Source of the DNA: Deltaproteobacteria bacterium
Lineage (GTDB): Bacteria; Myxococcota_A; UBA9160; SZUA-336
Assembly: GCA_029261925.1 (NCBI GenBank)
Contig: JAJDAJ010000077.1
Coordinates: 1 to 64,000 of the forward strand
Length of the DNA stretch: 64,000 nucleotides
Direction of reading: 5' to 3'
Shown: positions 34,199-44,108 of the stretch, in pieces
Numbering within the stretch: position 1 is the stretch's first letter
How the letters are laid out: each line of letters begins with the position of its first letter
Translations under genes and position numbers: made by a program
Notes under the pieces: generated by a model
Told to the model about the DNA's origin: nothing
The model's database searches: none
What the model saw: the letters and a program-made list of their open reading frames with translations, nothing else

Positions 34199-35368
34199 TC
34201 AGCAGTAGCGCAGCCCCTCGTAGCCGATCTGCCGCGCGATCGCCTCGTGCAGCAGCTGCACGCCCTTCTCGTTGCGTCCGATCAGCGCATGCCCGTGGGC
34301 GCCGTTGGCGAGGCCGCGGCCGCAGGTCTCCCAGACCGGGCGGTCCTGGCCGACGGCGCGCGCGGCGCGCGCGGCCATCTCGTCCGGGGAAGGCTCGCCG
34401 GGGGGCGCGGTCTCGACGGGGCTGAGCCAGCCGTAGCGGAAGATCGCCTCGCGCACGTGCGAGCCCGGCGCCAGGTCGGCGTAGATCAGGCCGTAGAGCT
34501 CGTTGGCCAGCAGCAGACCCGGCGAGATCCACCAGACGCAGCCGATGCTCGACGGCGGGTCCCAGTCGTCCTCGGCCAGCGCGCGGATGCGCGCGACGTC
34601 GTCCGTCCCGAACTTCGGCAGGCCGTAGCGCACGTGCGGGCCGATGGCGTCGTAGAAGGCCAGGTCGACGCCCACCGCCTGCGGGTTCAGGCCGAAGGTG
34701 TCGGGGTGCACGAAGGGCACGTGCAGGCTCTCGACGAGCCCCTCGGCGACGGACTTCCAGCTCGCTCCCAGCGGCTGCCGCTCGAGCGACGCGTGGTAGG
34801 TCATGCCCGCGCAGCCCAGCGCGCCGATCTCGTCGTCGAGCTCGCCGAGGTGCGCGGCCACGTCGATCGGCGCACCGGGTCGCAGCACCACCCAGACGAA
34901 GCCATGTCGCTCCTCGCTGGGCAGCTCGACCAGGCCCAGCTGCGACAGGTCGAGGCCCTCGTAGCGGTCGCGCAGCGGCATGCCCACCAGGCGACCGCGG
35001 CTGTCGTAGCTCCAGCCGTGGTACGGGCACGAGAAGGCGCGCGCGTTGCCGCAGCCGCTCGCGGGCTCGGCGCCGCGGTGGCGGCAGTAGTTGAGAAACG
35101 CGTGCGCGGTGCCGTCGGCGTCACGCGTGAGCAGGACCGAGCGACCGACCGCGTCGCGCACCCGGTAGTCGTGCGGGGCGCCGATCTCGGTCGACGCCAG
35201 CAGCGCCAGCGGCTGGGTCTCGAACAGCTCGCGCTCGCGCGCGGCCAGGTCCTCGCGCGTGTAGTACTCCAGCGGCACCTGCATGTAGCGGTCGGCGAGC
35301 TCGGGCCGCTGGCTCTCGACGACCTCGAGCGCGCGCTTCATCAGCCCGATCCCGACGCTGCGCTGCAT
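34199..35368 (-). CDS. Rieske non-heme iron oxygenase, alpha subunit
   Basis: 389 residues. Rieske [2Fe-2S] ligands are Cys95, His97, Cys114 and His117 (CRHRG ... CPYHGW). The catalytic domain has EGLVESLHVPFVHPDTFG with the two histidines of the 2-His-1-carboxylate site. It would hydroxylate or dealkylate an aromatic or steroid-like substrate. No beta subunit, ferredoxin or reductase is adjacent. It lies 27 nt after an MBL hydrolase gene in a minus-strand operon. Confidence 0.93.
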   Translation of the reverse strand: MQRSVGIGLMKRALEVVESQRPELADRYMQVPLEYYTREDLAARERELFETQPLALLASTEIGAPHDYRVRDAVGRSVLLTRDADGTAHAFLNYCRHRGAEPASGCGNARAFSCPYHGWSYDSRGRLVGMPLRDRYEGLDLSQLGLVELPSEERHGFVWVVLRPGAPIDVAAHLGELDDEIGALGCAGMTYHASLERQPLGASWKSVAEGLVESLHVPFVHPDTFGLNPQAVGVDLAFYDAIGPHVRYGLPKFGTDDVARIRALAEDDWDPPSSIGCVWWISPGLLLANELYGLIYADLAPGSHVREAIFRYGWLSPVETAPPGEPSPDEMAARAARAVGQDRPVWETCGRGLANGAHGHALIGRNEKGVQLLHEAIARQIGYEGLRYC

Positions 35369-35395
35369 TCCGACTCCTCCCCCGCCCTCAGCCTA

Positions 35396-36748
35396 TCACT
35401 CGTCCCCGGGGCCCAGCGCCTCGCGGGTGCGCCGCAGGTCGGAGCGCAGCAGGCCGATCTCGCTGTAATTATTCAGGGCCGCGGCGCGCTCCAGCAGCAG
35501 CTCGAGCGCGGCGGCGCGCGCCTCGAGCACCGGCGGCGTCTCGCGACCCCGCGCCAGGTCGAGCAGGCGCAGCGCGTGCAGCGGCCGGTCGGCCTCCAGG
35601 TGCACCCGGGCCCGCTCCGCGATGCGGTCGGGCCCGCCGGCCAGCTCCACCACGTCGCCGTGCACCGCGTCGGGGGGCACGTGGTACAGGTTCGCGACGC
35701 TGTCGTAGTGATACCAGCCGGTGACCAGCTCCCAGGCACCGCGCACGCTCCAGGAGAGCTTGCCGTGCCCCTGACTGAGCTGCAGCTCCGGCGGCAGCTC
35801 GATCTCCTCCATCAGCTGCCATACGGTCTTGCCGGCGTTCATGCCGGCGATCGTCTCGTCCCACATGTACTGCACGGCATCGCGCATTCGCGTGACGCTG
35901 GCGCGGATGTAGTCGTGATCGGTCAGGAAGCGCGGGTGGGTCGGGGCCAGGATGAGCGGGTCGAGCTCGAGCACCCGGTCGAGCGCATCGATGTAGTCCA
36001 GCGGGTCGCGGTACTTCTCGCCCCGCACCGTGTACAGGTTGGGAAACATCGGGTACAGCGGCCCGAAGAGGTCGCCGACGAAGAGCGCGCGCCGCTGCGG
36101 CAGCCAGACGAGCAGGCCGTCCTCGCCCTCGCCGCCGTTCCGCGTCGCGATCACCTGGAACTCCACGCCGCCCAGCTCGAAGGCGTGGTCATGGCCCGGG
36201 TACACGCGGCGGTCCGGCACCAGGCGCAGGTAGGACGGCACCGCGGTCGCGGTCTCGTCGACCAGGTCGGGGTAGATCTCGTCGTAGCGCCGCAGGAAGA
36301 ACGACATGGCCTCGGCCTGGATGCGCGCCATGTACTCGAGGCGCTGGTGCGCGACCACCTCCGCGCCCGCGGCCCGCTCGGCCTCCCAGAGCGGCAGCCC
36401 GCCGATGTGGTCGGGGTGGAAGTGGGTCAGGATGATCTTGCGCACCGGCTTCGCGGCGATCTCGTCGATGATCGCCTTCTGGCGCACCGAGCTGGCGTTG
36501 TCGATGCCGGTGTCGATGACCACGGAGCCATCGGGCGTGTTGATCAGGAAGATCGCGCCCTGTCCCTCGATCTTGTACAGGTCCCTGGCGATCTCCTGTG
36601 CCTCGTTGGGCAGCGCCACGAGATCGTCTACGCGCTCGGGCACGTCGCCGTGGACCTCGACGTCGGCGGCGCGGGGTGCGGCGGTCGCCAGCGCGATCAC
36701 GCCGGCGACCAGCGCGGTCAGGGCGAGGTGGGCGGATCGGTTTCGCAT
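35396..36748 (-). CDS. Exported MBL-fold hydrolase with alkylsulfatase dimerisation domain (canonical metal site)
   Basis: 450 residues. An N-terminal signal peptide (LALTALVAGVIALATAA) predicts periplasmic export. Metal motifs are canonical: IDTG (Asp79), His109-x-His111-x-Asp113-His114, Asp226 (GDLFG) and a late His (APTHPRF). The dimerisation domain follows (DETIAGMNAGKTVWQLM, then GWYHYDSVANLYHVP). Relatives of the SdsA1 type hydrolyse primary alkyl sulfates, but the substrate here is not shown. The ATG at 36748 follows AGGAG; a fused longer frame upstream is a GC artefact. It is divergent from a sulfotransferase gene. Confidence 0.9.
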   Translation of the reverse strand: MRNRSAHLALTALVAGVIALATAAPRAADVEVHGDVPERVDDLVALPNEAQEIARDLYKIEGQGAIFLINTPDGSVVIDTGIDNASSVRQKAIIDEIAAKPVRKIILTHFHPDHIGGLPLWEAERAAGAEVVAHQRLEYMARIQAEAMSFFLRRYDEIYPDLVDETATAVPSYLRLVPDRRVYPGHDHAFELGGVEFQVIATRNGGEGEDGLLVWLPQRRALFVGDLFGPLYPMFPNLYTVRGEKYRDPLDYIDALDRVLELDPLILAPTHPRFLTDHDYIRASVTRMRDAVQYMWDETIAGMNAGKTVWQLMEEIELPPELQLSQGHGKLSWSVRGAWELVTGWYHYDSVANLYHVPPDAVHGDVVELAGGPDRIAERARVHLEADRPLHALRLLDLARGRETPPVLEARAAALELLLERAAALNNYSEIGLLRSDLRRTREALGPGDE

Positions 36749-36809
36749 CGCGGCTCCTGTCCGGGGGGTGGTCGCGGGTCGGCGCTGGTCCGCGTCGGGC
36801 CCGGCACGG

Positions 36810-36816
36810 TAGTCTA
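36810..36816. promoter_or_regulatory. Shared near-symmetric -10 between MBL hydrolase and sulfotransferase genes
   Basis: TAGTCT (plus, 36810-36815) overlaps TAGACT (minus, 36816-36811) within the palindrome-like GGTAGTCTACC. Confidence 0.42.
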
Positions 36817-36841
36817 CCTGCGCAGCGAAGGAGGAGATCGC

Positions 36842-38119
36842 GTGAGCGATGGCATCCGCATCGACGACCTGGCCGAGCCGGTCCTGACGCCCGAGCAGCA
36901 GGCGGCGATCGACGCGACGCGCGACATCCAGGTCGACCTGAGCCGCGAGAGCGTGCTGGCCGAGGCCCGCGGGCGCGCGGGCCTCGACGACTTCGGGCCC
37001 GACGACTTCCTCGAGCGCCTCGACGTGCTCTGCGAGGGCTGGAGCACCGACCCCGACATGACCCCCTTCGCGCGCTTCGGCATGCGCGGCACCCTGGTCA
37101 TGCACGCGACCAGCCGCCTGCTGATCCACAGGATGTGGCAGGAGCACCCCGAGATCCTCGACGAGCAGATCCGCGAGCCGATCGTCGTGGTGGGGATGCC
37201 GCGCTCGGGCACGACGCACCTGCTCAACCTCATGGCGGCCGACAGCCGCTTCCGCGCACTGCCGCTCTGGGAGGCCTACGAGCCGGTGCCGCTGCCGGGC
37301 GAGCCCGCCACCTGGGACGAGCGCGACCCGCGCTTCGTGCGCTGCCAGGAGAAGTGGGACGGCATGCAGCGCATGACGCCGTTCATCGCGGCGATCCACC
37401 CGATGAACCCCGAGCACATCCACGAGGAGCTGGAGCTGATGTGCCCGGACTTCTCCTCGTACAACTACGAGTGGCTGGCGTACTCGCCGTTCTGGCGCGA
37501 CTACTACCTGAGCCACGACCAGACGCCGCACTACCGCTACATGCGCGACGTGCTCAAGCTGCTGCAGTGGCAGGACCGCCGGCGCCTGGGAGACGTGGCG
37601 GCGAGCCGCCGCTGGGTCCTCAAGTGCCCGCAGCATCTGGAGCAGCTGCCGGTACTGACCGACGTCTTCCCCGACGCGACCATCGCCATCACCCACCGCG
37701 ACCCGGTGGCGGTGATCCAGTCGGCCGTGCTGCCGAACGCCTACGGCCAGCGCATGCAGCGCCGCCGCATCATGCTGCCCGAGCTGCTGGAGTACTGGAC
37801 CGACCGCGTCGAGACGCTGCTGCGCGCCTGTGTTCGCGACCGGCCGGGGCTCGACCCCGCGCGCTCGATCGACGTGCCCTTCGACATCTTCATGGCCGAC
37901 GACGTCGGCATGGTCGCGAAGATCCACGCGACCGCGGGCGTCGAGGTGACCGACGCCAGCCGCCTCGAGCTCGAGGCGTACATGAAGGCGCACCCCCGCG
38001 GCAAGCACGGGCGGATCGTCTACGACCTGCGCGGCGACTTCGGCGTGGATCCCTCGGAGCTGCGCGAGCGCTTCGACTTCTACTTCGACGCGTTCCCGGT
38101 GAAGGTCGAGGCGCGCTGA
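36842..38119 (+). CDS. Sulfotransferase family protein
   Basis: 425 residues, GTG start after GGAGGAG. The 5'-phosphosulfate loop is GMPRSGTTHLLNLM (118-131) and the 3'-phosphate site starts at His285-Arg286-Asp287-Pro288. This matches the Sulfotransfer_3 group, which moves a sulfo group from PAPS to a hydroxylated acceptor or, in some members, has an unknown role. It is flanked by three MBL hydrolases with alkylsulfatase-type domains, suggesting sulfate-ester turnover. It converges on an SDR gene across a hairpin. Confidence 0.9.
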   Translation: MSDGIRIDDLAEPVLTPEQQAAIDATRDIQVDLSRESVLAEARGRAGLDDFGPDDFLERLDVLCEGWSTDPDMTPFARFGMRGTLVMHATSRLLIHRMWQEHPEILDEQIREPIVVVGMPRSGTTHLLNLMAADSRFRALPLWEAYEPVPLPGEPATWDERDPRFVRCQEKWDGMQRMTPFIAAIHPMNPEHIHEELELMCPDFSSYNYEWLAYSPFWRDYYLSHDQTPHYRYMRDVLKLLQWQDRRRLGDVAASRRWVLKCPQHLEQLPVLTDVFPDATIAITHRDPVAVIQSAVLPNAYGQRMQRRRIMLPELLEYWTDRVETLLRACVRDRPGLDPARSIDVPFDIFMADDVGMVAKIHATAGVEVTDASRLELEAYMKAHPRGKHGRIVYDLRGDFGVDPSELRERFDFYFDAFPVKVEAR

Positions 38120-38122
38120 CGC

Positions 38123-38138
38123 CGGCGCTCAGGCGCCG
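38123..38138. terminator. Hairpin between convergent sulfotransferase and SDR genes
   Basis: CGGCGC, loop TCAG, GCGCCG: a 6-bp stem in the 9-nt gap and start of the SDR 3' end. The SDR stop codon overlaps the loop. Confidence 0.5.
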
Positions 38139-38911
38139 TTGGCCATGCGGCCGCCGTCGACCGTGATCAGGTCGCCGGTGTGGTAGCGCGCGGCGTCGCT
38201 CATCAGGTAGACGACCATGCCCGCGAGGTCCTCCGGCCGGCCCATGCGGCCCAGCGGGATGGTCGCCGCGATCGCGCGACCCTCCGGGCTGTCGTCGCCG
38301 TAGGGGACCATCTCGGACTGGAAGTGGCCCGCGATCAGCATGTTGGCGCGGATGCCCTGCGGCCCGAGCTCGAGCGCCAGCGTGCGCACCAGTCCGGCGA
38401 CCGCGCCCTTGGCCGCGGCGTAGTGGCCCACGCCCGGGCTCGCGGTCCAGTTGGTCAGGCTGCCGGTCGCGATCAGGGAGCCGCCGGGATCGCCCGCGGC
38501 CGCGCGCGCGACCATGTGCCGCGCGCCCTCGCGCAGGGTGACGAAGGCGCCGTGTTGGGCCACCCGCAGCAGCTCGTCGTACTGCGACGTGGGCATCTCG
38601 ACGATCGGTGCCATGGTGACGAAGCCGGCGTTCGCGATCACGCAGTCCAGCCGGCCCATCTCCTCGATCGCGCGCTCGAAGCCGCGGAGCTGCGCCTGCT
38701 CGTCAGCGACGTCGACCTCGTCGGAGCGAACGCGCCCGCCGTGGCGCCGCAGCTGCTCCGACGCCTGCTCGTTGCGATCGCGCCGCCGGCCCCAGATCAC
38801 CACGTCGCCACCCGCAGCAGCGATCGCCTCGGCGTAGCCGAGGCCCAGACCCGCGTTGGCGCCGGTGATCAGGGCCACCTTGTCGGACAGGTCGAAGAGA
38901 TCGCTGGCCAT
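38129..38911 (-). CDS. SDR family oxidoreductase
   Basis: 260 residues. TGANAGLG (16-23), NAG (94-96), catalytic Ser151, Tyr164 and Lys168 (HYAAAKGA), and terminal DLITVDGG. The ATG at 38911 follows GGGGGAG; the longer frame to 38971 overlaps the divergent MBL gene start and is rejected. Likely NAD(P)-dependent oxidation of a hydroxyl made by the oxygenases nearby. Confidence 0.92.
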   Translation of the reverse strand: MASDLFDLSDKVALITGANAGLGLGYAEAIAAAGGDVVIWGRRRDRNEQASEQLRRHGGRVRSDEVDVADEQAQLRGFERAIEEMGRLDCVIANAGFVTMAPIVEMPTSQYDELLRVAQHGAFVTLREGARHMVARAAAGDPGGSLIATGSLTNWTASPGVGHYAAAKGAVAGLVRTLALELGPQGIRANMLIAGHFQSEMVPYGDDSPEGRAIAATIPLGRMGRPEDLAGMVVYLMSDAARYHTGDLITVDGGRMANGA

Positions 38912-38939
38912 CAGACTCCCCCCAGCTCCGATCGCGTGA

Positions 38940-38946
38940 GAGAATA
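38940..38946. promoter_or_regulatory. Shared -10-like element between SDR and MBL genes
   Basis: GAGAAT (plus, 38940-38945) overlaps TATTCT (minus, 38946-38941) in the 53-nt divergent gap. Confidence 0.35.
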
Positions 38947-38964
38947 CCCGGGAAGGAGAGCGGG

Positions 38965-40209
38965 ATGTCACGCAGCGAGGATGCCGCGCTGGGCGCTCTG
39001 GTCCTGGCGGGGGAGGGCGTGGAGAACGCGACCGAGATCGCCGACGGGATCTTCATGTCCCCGGGCATCTCGAACAGCTACCTGATCGCGGGCGACGAGG
39101 GCGACGTGGCGATCAACGCGGGCATGGCCTTCGAGGGGCCGCGCCACCGCGAGCGCTACGCCGCGGTGAGCAGCGCCCCGCTGCGCGCGATCGTGCTCAC
39201 GCAGTCCCACGCCGATCACATGGGCGGCACCGCGGCGCTGGCCGGGCCCGGTACGCAGCTGATCGCGCAGGCGCGGTATCCCGAGGTGCGCGGCTACTGG
39301 AACCGCCTGGCGCCGTTCTACGCCGCGCGCACGCGCGTGCTCTGGGGGAGCGTACTGGCGTCGGCGCCGCCCGGAGCCACGGAGCCGCCGCCGGATCCGG
39401 TGCCCGACCTGCTCGTCGACGACCACCACGTGATGGACGTCGGCAGCCGCCGGCTGGAGCTGCTGGCCGTGCCGGGCGGGGAGACCACCGACTCGCTCGC
39501 GGTCTTCCTGCCGCGCGAGCGGATCGTCTTCACGGGCAATCTCTTCGGACCGATCTTCGGCCACCTGCCCAACCTGAACACGCTGCGCGGCGATCGCATC
39601 CGCTCCGCGCTGCGCTTCGTCGAGTCGCTGGAGCGCGTGCGCGACCTGGGCGCCGAGCTGCTGGTGACCGGACACGGCCAGCCGGTTCACGGCGCCGCGG
39701 AGGTCGCCTCGGGACTCGGGCGGATCCGCGACGCGGTGCTGCACGTGCACGACCGCACGGTCGAGGGGATGAACGCCGGCAAGGACGTGCACACCCTGAT
39801 GCGCGAGATCGAGCTGCCCCCGCAGCTCGCCGTGGGCCAGGGACACGGCAAGGCCAGCTGGTGCGTCCGCGCGATCTGGGAGGAGTACGCCGGCTGGTTC
39901 CACTACGACACGACGGCGTCGCTGTACCACGTGCCGCCCGACGCGATCCACGCGGACCTGGTCGAGCTGGCGGGGCCCGACGCGCTCGCCGAGCGCGCCG
40001 CGGTGCACGTGGCGGCCGGCAGACCGCTGGAGGCCCTGCGCCTCTGCGACGTGGTGCTGGGCGCCGTGCCCGACCACCATGGCGCGCTCGAGGCGCGGCT
40101 GGGGGCCCACGAGCAGCTGCTGGAGGCCTCGGGCGGCGAGAACTTCAGCGAGGTCCAGTGGCTGCGCGGCCGCATCGCGGAGACCCGCGAGGCCCTCGGG
40201 CTCGACTGA
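38965..40209 (+). CDS. MBL-fold hydrolase with alkylsulfatase dimerisation domain (altered metal site)
   Basis: 414 residues without signal peptide, closest in layout to the gene at 32123. INAG (Asn51) replaces DTG, Gln80-x-His82-x-Asp84-His85 replaces HxHxDH, and GNLFG (Asn192) replaces GD; Glu173 and a late His (TGHGQPVHG) remain. The dimerisation domain (DRTVEGMNAGKDVHTLM, then GWFHYDTTASLYHVP) is intact. Both this and the 32123 protein share the same three substitutions, so it is a defined subfamily rather than random decay. GGAGAGCGGG precedes the ATG. Confidence 0.87.
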   Translation: MSRSEDAALGALVLAGEGVENATEIADGIFMSPGISNSYLIAGDEGDVAINAGMAFEGPRHRERYAAVSSAPLRAIVLTQSHADHMGGTAALAGPGTQLIAQARYPEVRGYWNRLAPFYAARTRVLWGSVLASAPPGATEPPPDPVPDLLVDDHHVMDVGSRRLELLAVPGGETTDSLAVFLPRERIVFTGNLFGPIFGHLPNLNTLRGDRIRSALRFVESLERVRDLGAELLVTGHGQPVHGAAEVASGLGRIRDAVLHVHDRTVEGMNAGKDVHTLMREIELPPQLAVGQGHGKASWCVRAIWEEYAGWFHYDTTASLYHVPPDAIHADLVELAGPDALAERAAVHVAAGRPLEALRLCDVVLGAVPDHHGALEARLGAHEQLLEASGGENFSEVQWLRGRIAETREALGLD

Positions 40210-40226
40210 GCGCGGCCCCCGTCGCC

Positions 40227-40685
40227 CTACGCGGGCATCTGCAGGAGCTCGAGCAGCAGCGGATCACCCGGACGCTCGAGGTAGCCGAAGACGATCTCCG
40301 GGGAGAGCTTCTTGTACCAGACGGGCCGGTAGCCGGTGGGCGCGATGCGCTCGATCCAGCCGTCCGTGTCCTCGACGCGGAAGCGCAGGTGGTGCATTCC
40401 CTCGTGCCCGGCCTCGAGGAACTCGCGATGCGGACTCTCGCCGCCCTGCCACTCGATGAACTCGATCTCGAGGTCCCCCGAGTGTCCGAACGAGAGCTCG
40501 AGCTTCACGTCGGCCTGACGACCGCGGTAGGTGACGCCCTGCATCGACCCGTCCATGCGCGTGAACGGGCCGAAGAAGGCCCCGTAGCGGCGCTCGGCGT
40601 CGTCGAGCGAGCGAACCACGAAGCCGACCTGATCGATCGGCGGCAGACCGAGGCCGGCGAGCGCGGCGGGTTCGGGGGCTTGCAT
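40227..40685 (-). CDS. VOC family protein (glyoxalase-like)
   Basis: 152 residues with the VOC fold: IDQVGFVVRSLDDAERRY, then EIEFIEWQGG and HHLRFRVEDTDGWIER. Metal ligands are less clear than in the VOC gene at 23226: the N-terminal ligand position is Gln in DQVGF. It may have lyase, epimerase or hydrolase activity. It follows the TetR gene by 39 nt and may be the last gene of the long minus-strand catabolic operon that begins at 48662. Confidence 0.8.
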   Translation of the reverse strand: MQAPEPAALAGLGLPPIDQVGFVVRSLDDAERRYGAFFGPFTRMDGSMQGVTYRGRQADVKLELSFGHSGDLEIEFIEWQGGESPHREFLEAGHEGMHHLRFRVEDTDGWIERIAPTGYRPVWYKKLSPEIVFGYLERPGDPLLLELLQMPA

Positions 40686-40724
40686 GCCGGGAGTCTGACC
40701 GAAGCGGGCGCCGCCGGCCAGCGC

Positions 40725-41396
40725 TCAGTCCGCCGCGTGGGCCACCGACGCGCGCAGACCGCTGGCCGCGAAGGCGATCATGCGGTCCGCGATCTCCGCG
40801 GAGGAGAAGAACGGCGTGCCGTCCGACGCATCGGGCACCAGGGAGTGCTGCTGGCCGACCAGGTGGACCATGACCCCGACCGCGAACTCCAGCCCGAGCG
40901 CGATCTCCGCCCGGGGCCGGCCGGGGAGCACCCGCTCGAGGGCGTCGACGAAGCGCTGGGTGACCTCGCCGAGCAGGTCGCGGCGCAGCGCCGCCACGAT
41001 CTCCGGTGGATCCGAGAACAGGCGCGCCAGCAGCTGGCGCCGCGGCTCGGGCGGGACCACCTCGTAGCTGAAGGCGGGGCGCAGGTAGGCGTCGACGATC
41101 GCCTCGAGCTCCGGACCCGCCGGCCCGGCCTCGGCCTCGGCCCGCTCGAGCTGCGCGATGCGGCTCTGGTTCACCGGCTCGGCGCGGCGCCGCAGCGTCG
41201 CGTGCAGCAGGTCTTCCTTGGACCCGAAGTGGTAGTTCGCGGCCGAGACGCTCACGCCCACGGTCTGCGTGACCGCGCGGATCGACGTACCGGCAAAGCC
41301 GCGCTCCGCGAAGAGCTCCTCCGCGGCGTCCAGCAGCCGCTCGCGGGTCGGGCGGCGGTCTGCCGGGGGGCGGGGAGAGGCGCGGTCCAGATCCAA
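40725..41396 (-). CDS. TetR/AcrR family transcriptional regulator
   Basis: 223 residues. N-terminal HTH at about 37-57 (TSIRAVTQTVGVSVSAANYHF), followed by a helical ligand-binding domain. The start is TTG at 41396, since AGGAGGG lies 5 nt upstream and no ATG fits; the frame further upstream is unrelated. A perfect 10-nt palindrome (41411-41420) sits just before the ribosome-binding site and is probably its own operator. It likely controls the adjacent ligase, dehydrogenase, amidohydrolase and carrier genes, responding to an acyl-CoA or aromatic ligand. Confidence 0.9.
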   Translation of the reverse strand: MDLDRASPRPPADRRPTRERLLDAAEELFAERGFAGTSIRAVTQTVGVSVSAANYHFGSKEDLLHATLRRRAEPVNQSRIAQLERAEAEAGPAGPELEAIVDAYLRPAFSYEVVPPEPRRQLLARLFSDPPEIVAALRRDLLGEVTQRFVDALERVLPGRPRAEIALGLEFAVGVMVHLVGQQHSLVPDASDGTPFFSSAEIADRMIAFAASGLRASVAHAAD

Positions 41397-41410
41397 CAGG
41401 CCCTCCTGAC

Positions 41411-41420
41411 CGAACGTTCG
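41411..41420. promoter_or_regulatory. Candidate TetR operator
   Basis: CGAACGTTCG is a perfect palindrome, extended to ACCGAACGTTCGTT, 15 nt upstream of the TTG start of the TetR gene. This is a typical TetR-site form. Confidence 0.6.
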
Positions 41421-41533
41421 TTCGAGTGGCTCTGCTGAGTCTCGCCGGCGGGAGGGGACGGCGCAAGCGCGGACCCGGACGCCCGGGCCCGAATCGAGAC
41501 CCGGGCCGGCTCCGCGAGGCCCCGGAGCGGGCC

Positions 41534-42544
41534 TCAGGCGCGGACGACGAGCTTGCCGACGTGCCCGGCGGCACCCAGGGCCGCGTAGGCCGACTCCGCG
41601 TCGTCGACCTCGAAGGTCGAGTCGATCACCGGCTCGATGCCGTGCTGGGCGTAGGCGCGGAGCATTCGCTCGAGCATGCGCCGGTTGCCCATCATGATCG
41701 GGATCACGCGGGCGCCGGCGAGGAAGACGTCGCGCACCCGGCAGTGCTGCGCGGCCTCGTCGCCGCCGAACTGCGCCAGCACGCCGATCAGGGCCACGGT
41801 CCCGCCGCTGCGCGCGGCGCGACACGAGAGATCGAGCAGGCCCGCATTCTCGACGACCACGTCGACGCCGCGCCCGCCCGTCAGCTCGCGGGCCACCTCG
41901 TGCCAGTCGGGCCGCTGCGCGTAGTTGATCCCGTCGTCGGCGCCCAGCGACTTGACGCGCTCGAGCTTGGCGTCGCTGCTCGAGGTCACGATCGCGCGGG
42001 CGCCCGCCAGCTTCGCCAGCTGGAGCGCGAACATCGACACGCCGCCGGTTCCCAGCGCCAGCACGCTGTCGCCCGGGCCGGCGCCGCCGGTCTCGACCAC
42101 CGCGTTCCAGGCCGTGACGCCGGCGCAGGGGAAGGTGGCCGCGGCCTCGTACGAGATCGCCGCCGGCAGCTTCACCAGCGCGGTCTCCGGCAGCAGGACC
42201 TCCTCCTGCAGCCAGCCGTCGAGGGAGAAGCCGAACGACTGGTCGCGCATGGACGGGTCGTACTCCCCGTCGATCCAGCCCCCGATCGTCGTGGCGGTCA
42301 CCCGGTCCCCGAGCTCCACGCGGTCCACGCCCGGGCCCAGGGCGCTGACCTCGCCCGCGCCGTCGGAGAGCGGCACGATCGAGCCGGAGCTCCCGCCCGG
42401 GTAGAAGCCGCTGACCTGCAGGTGGTCGCGGTAGTTCAGGGAGGCGGCCTTCATGCGCACGCGGACCTGGCCGTGGCCGGGCTCGGGCGTGTCCACCTCG
42501 ACCTGCGTCAGACCCTTGCCGGGCTCGATCTGCCAGCGCTTCAT
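41534..42544 (-). CDS. Zinc-type/quinone-oxidoreductase-like MDR dehydrogenase
   Basis: 336 residues of the medium-chain dehydrogenase/reductase fold. N-terminal GroES-like domain (KAASLNYRDHLQVSGFYPG, VPLSDGAGEV, LGDRVTA), cofactor motif LALGTGGVSMFALQLAKLAGA. Zinc ligands are mostly absent, placing it among NADPH-dependent zinc-free quinone/enoyl reductases. GGAAGGAA precedes the ATG. It is 25 nt after the acyl-CoA ligase gene in the minus-strand operon. Confidence 0.9.
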   Translation of the reverse strand: MKRWQIEPGKGLTQVEVDTPEPGHGQVRVRMKAASLNYRDHLQVSGFYPGGSSGSIVPLSDGAGEVSALGPGVDRVELGDRVTATTIGGWIDGEYDPSMRDQSFGFSLDGWLQEEVLLPETALVKLPAAISYEAAATFPCAGVTAWNAVVETGGAGPGDSVLALGTGGVSMFALQLAKLAGARAIVTSSSDAKLERVKSLGADDGINYAQRPDWHEVARELTGGRGVDVVVENAGLLDLSCRAARSGGTVALIGVLAQFGGDEAAQHCRVRDVFLAGARVIPIMMGNRRMLERMLRAYAQHGIEPVIDSTFEVDDAESAYAALGAAGHVGKLVVRA

Positions 42545-42569
42545 CGGCGTTCCTTCCGTGCCCGGGCGG

Positions 42570-44075
<1,506 letters not shown>

Positions 44076-44108
44076 CCCAGCTCCCGCGCGCGCTCTACCG
44101 GGCGGGGC

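Noticed and set aside
36749..38008. Apparent N-terminal extension of the exported MBL hydrolase to 870 residues
   Set aside because: The signal peptide and AGGAG-preceded ATG at 36748 mark the true start; the extension is antisense to the sulfotransferase gene.
33566..38119. A continuous plus-strand frame of about 1,500 codons ending in the sulfotransferase gene
   Set aside because: Only the part from 36842 has family motifs and a ribosome-binding site. The rest is antisense to four well-supported minus-strand genes and is rich in Arg/Ala/Gly as expected from a GC shadow.
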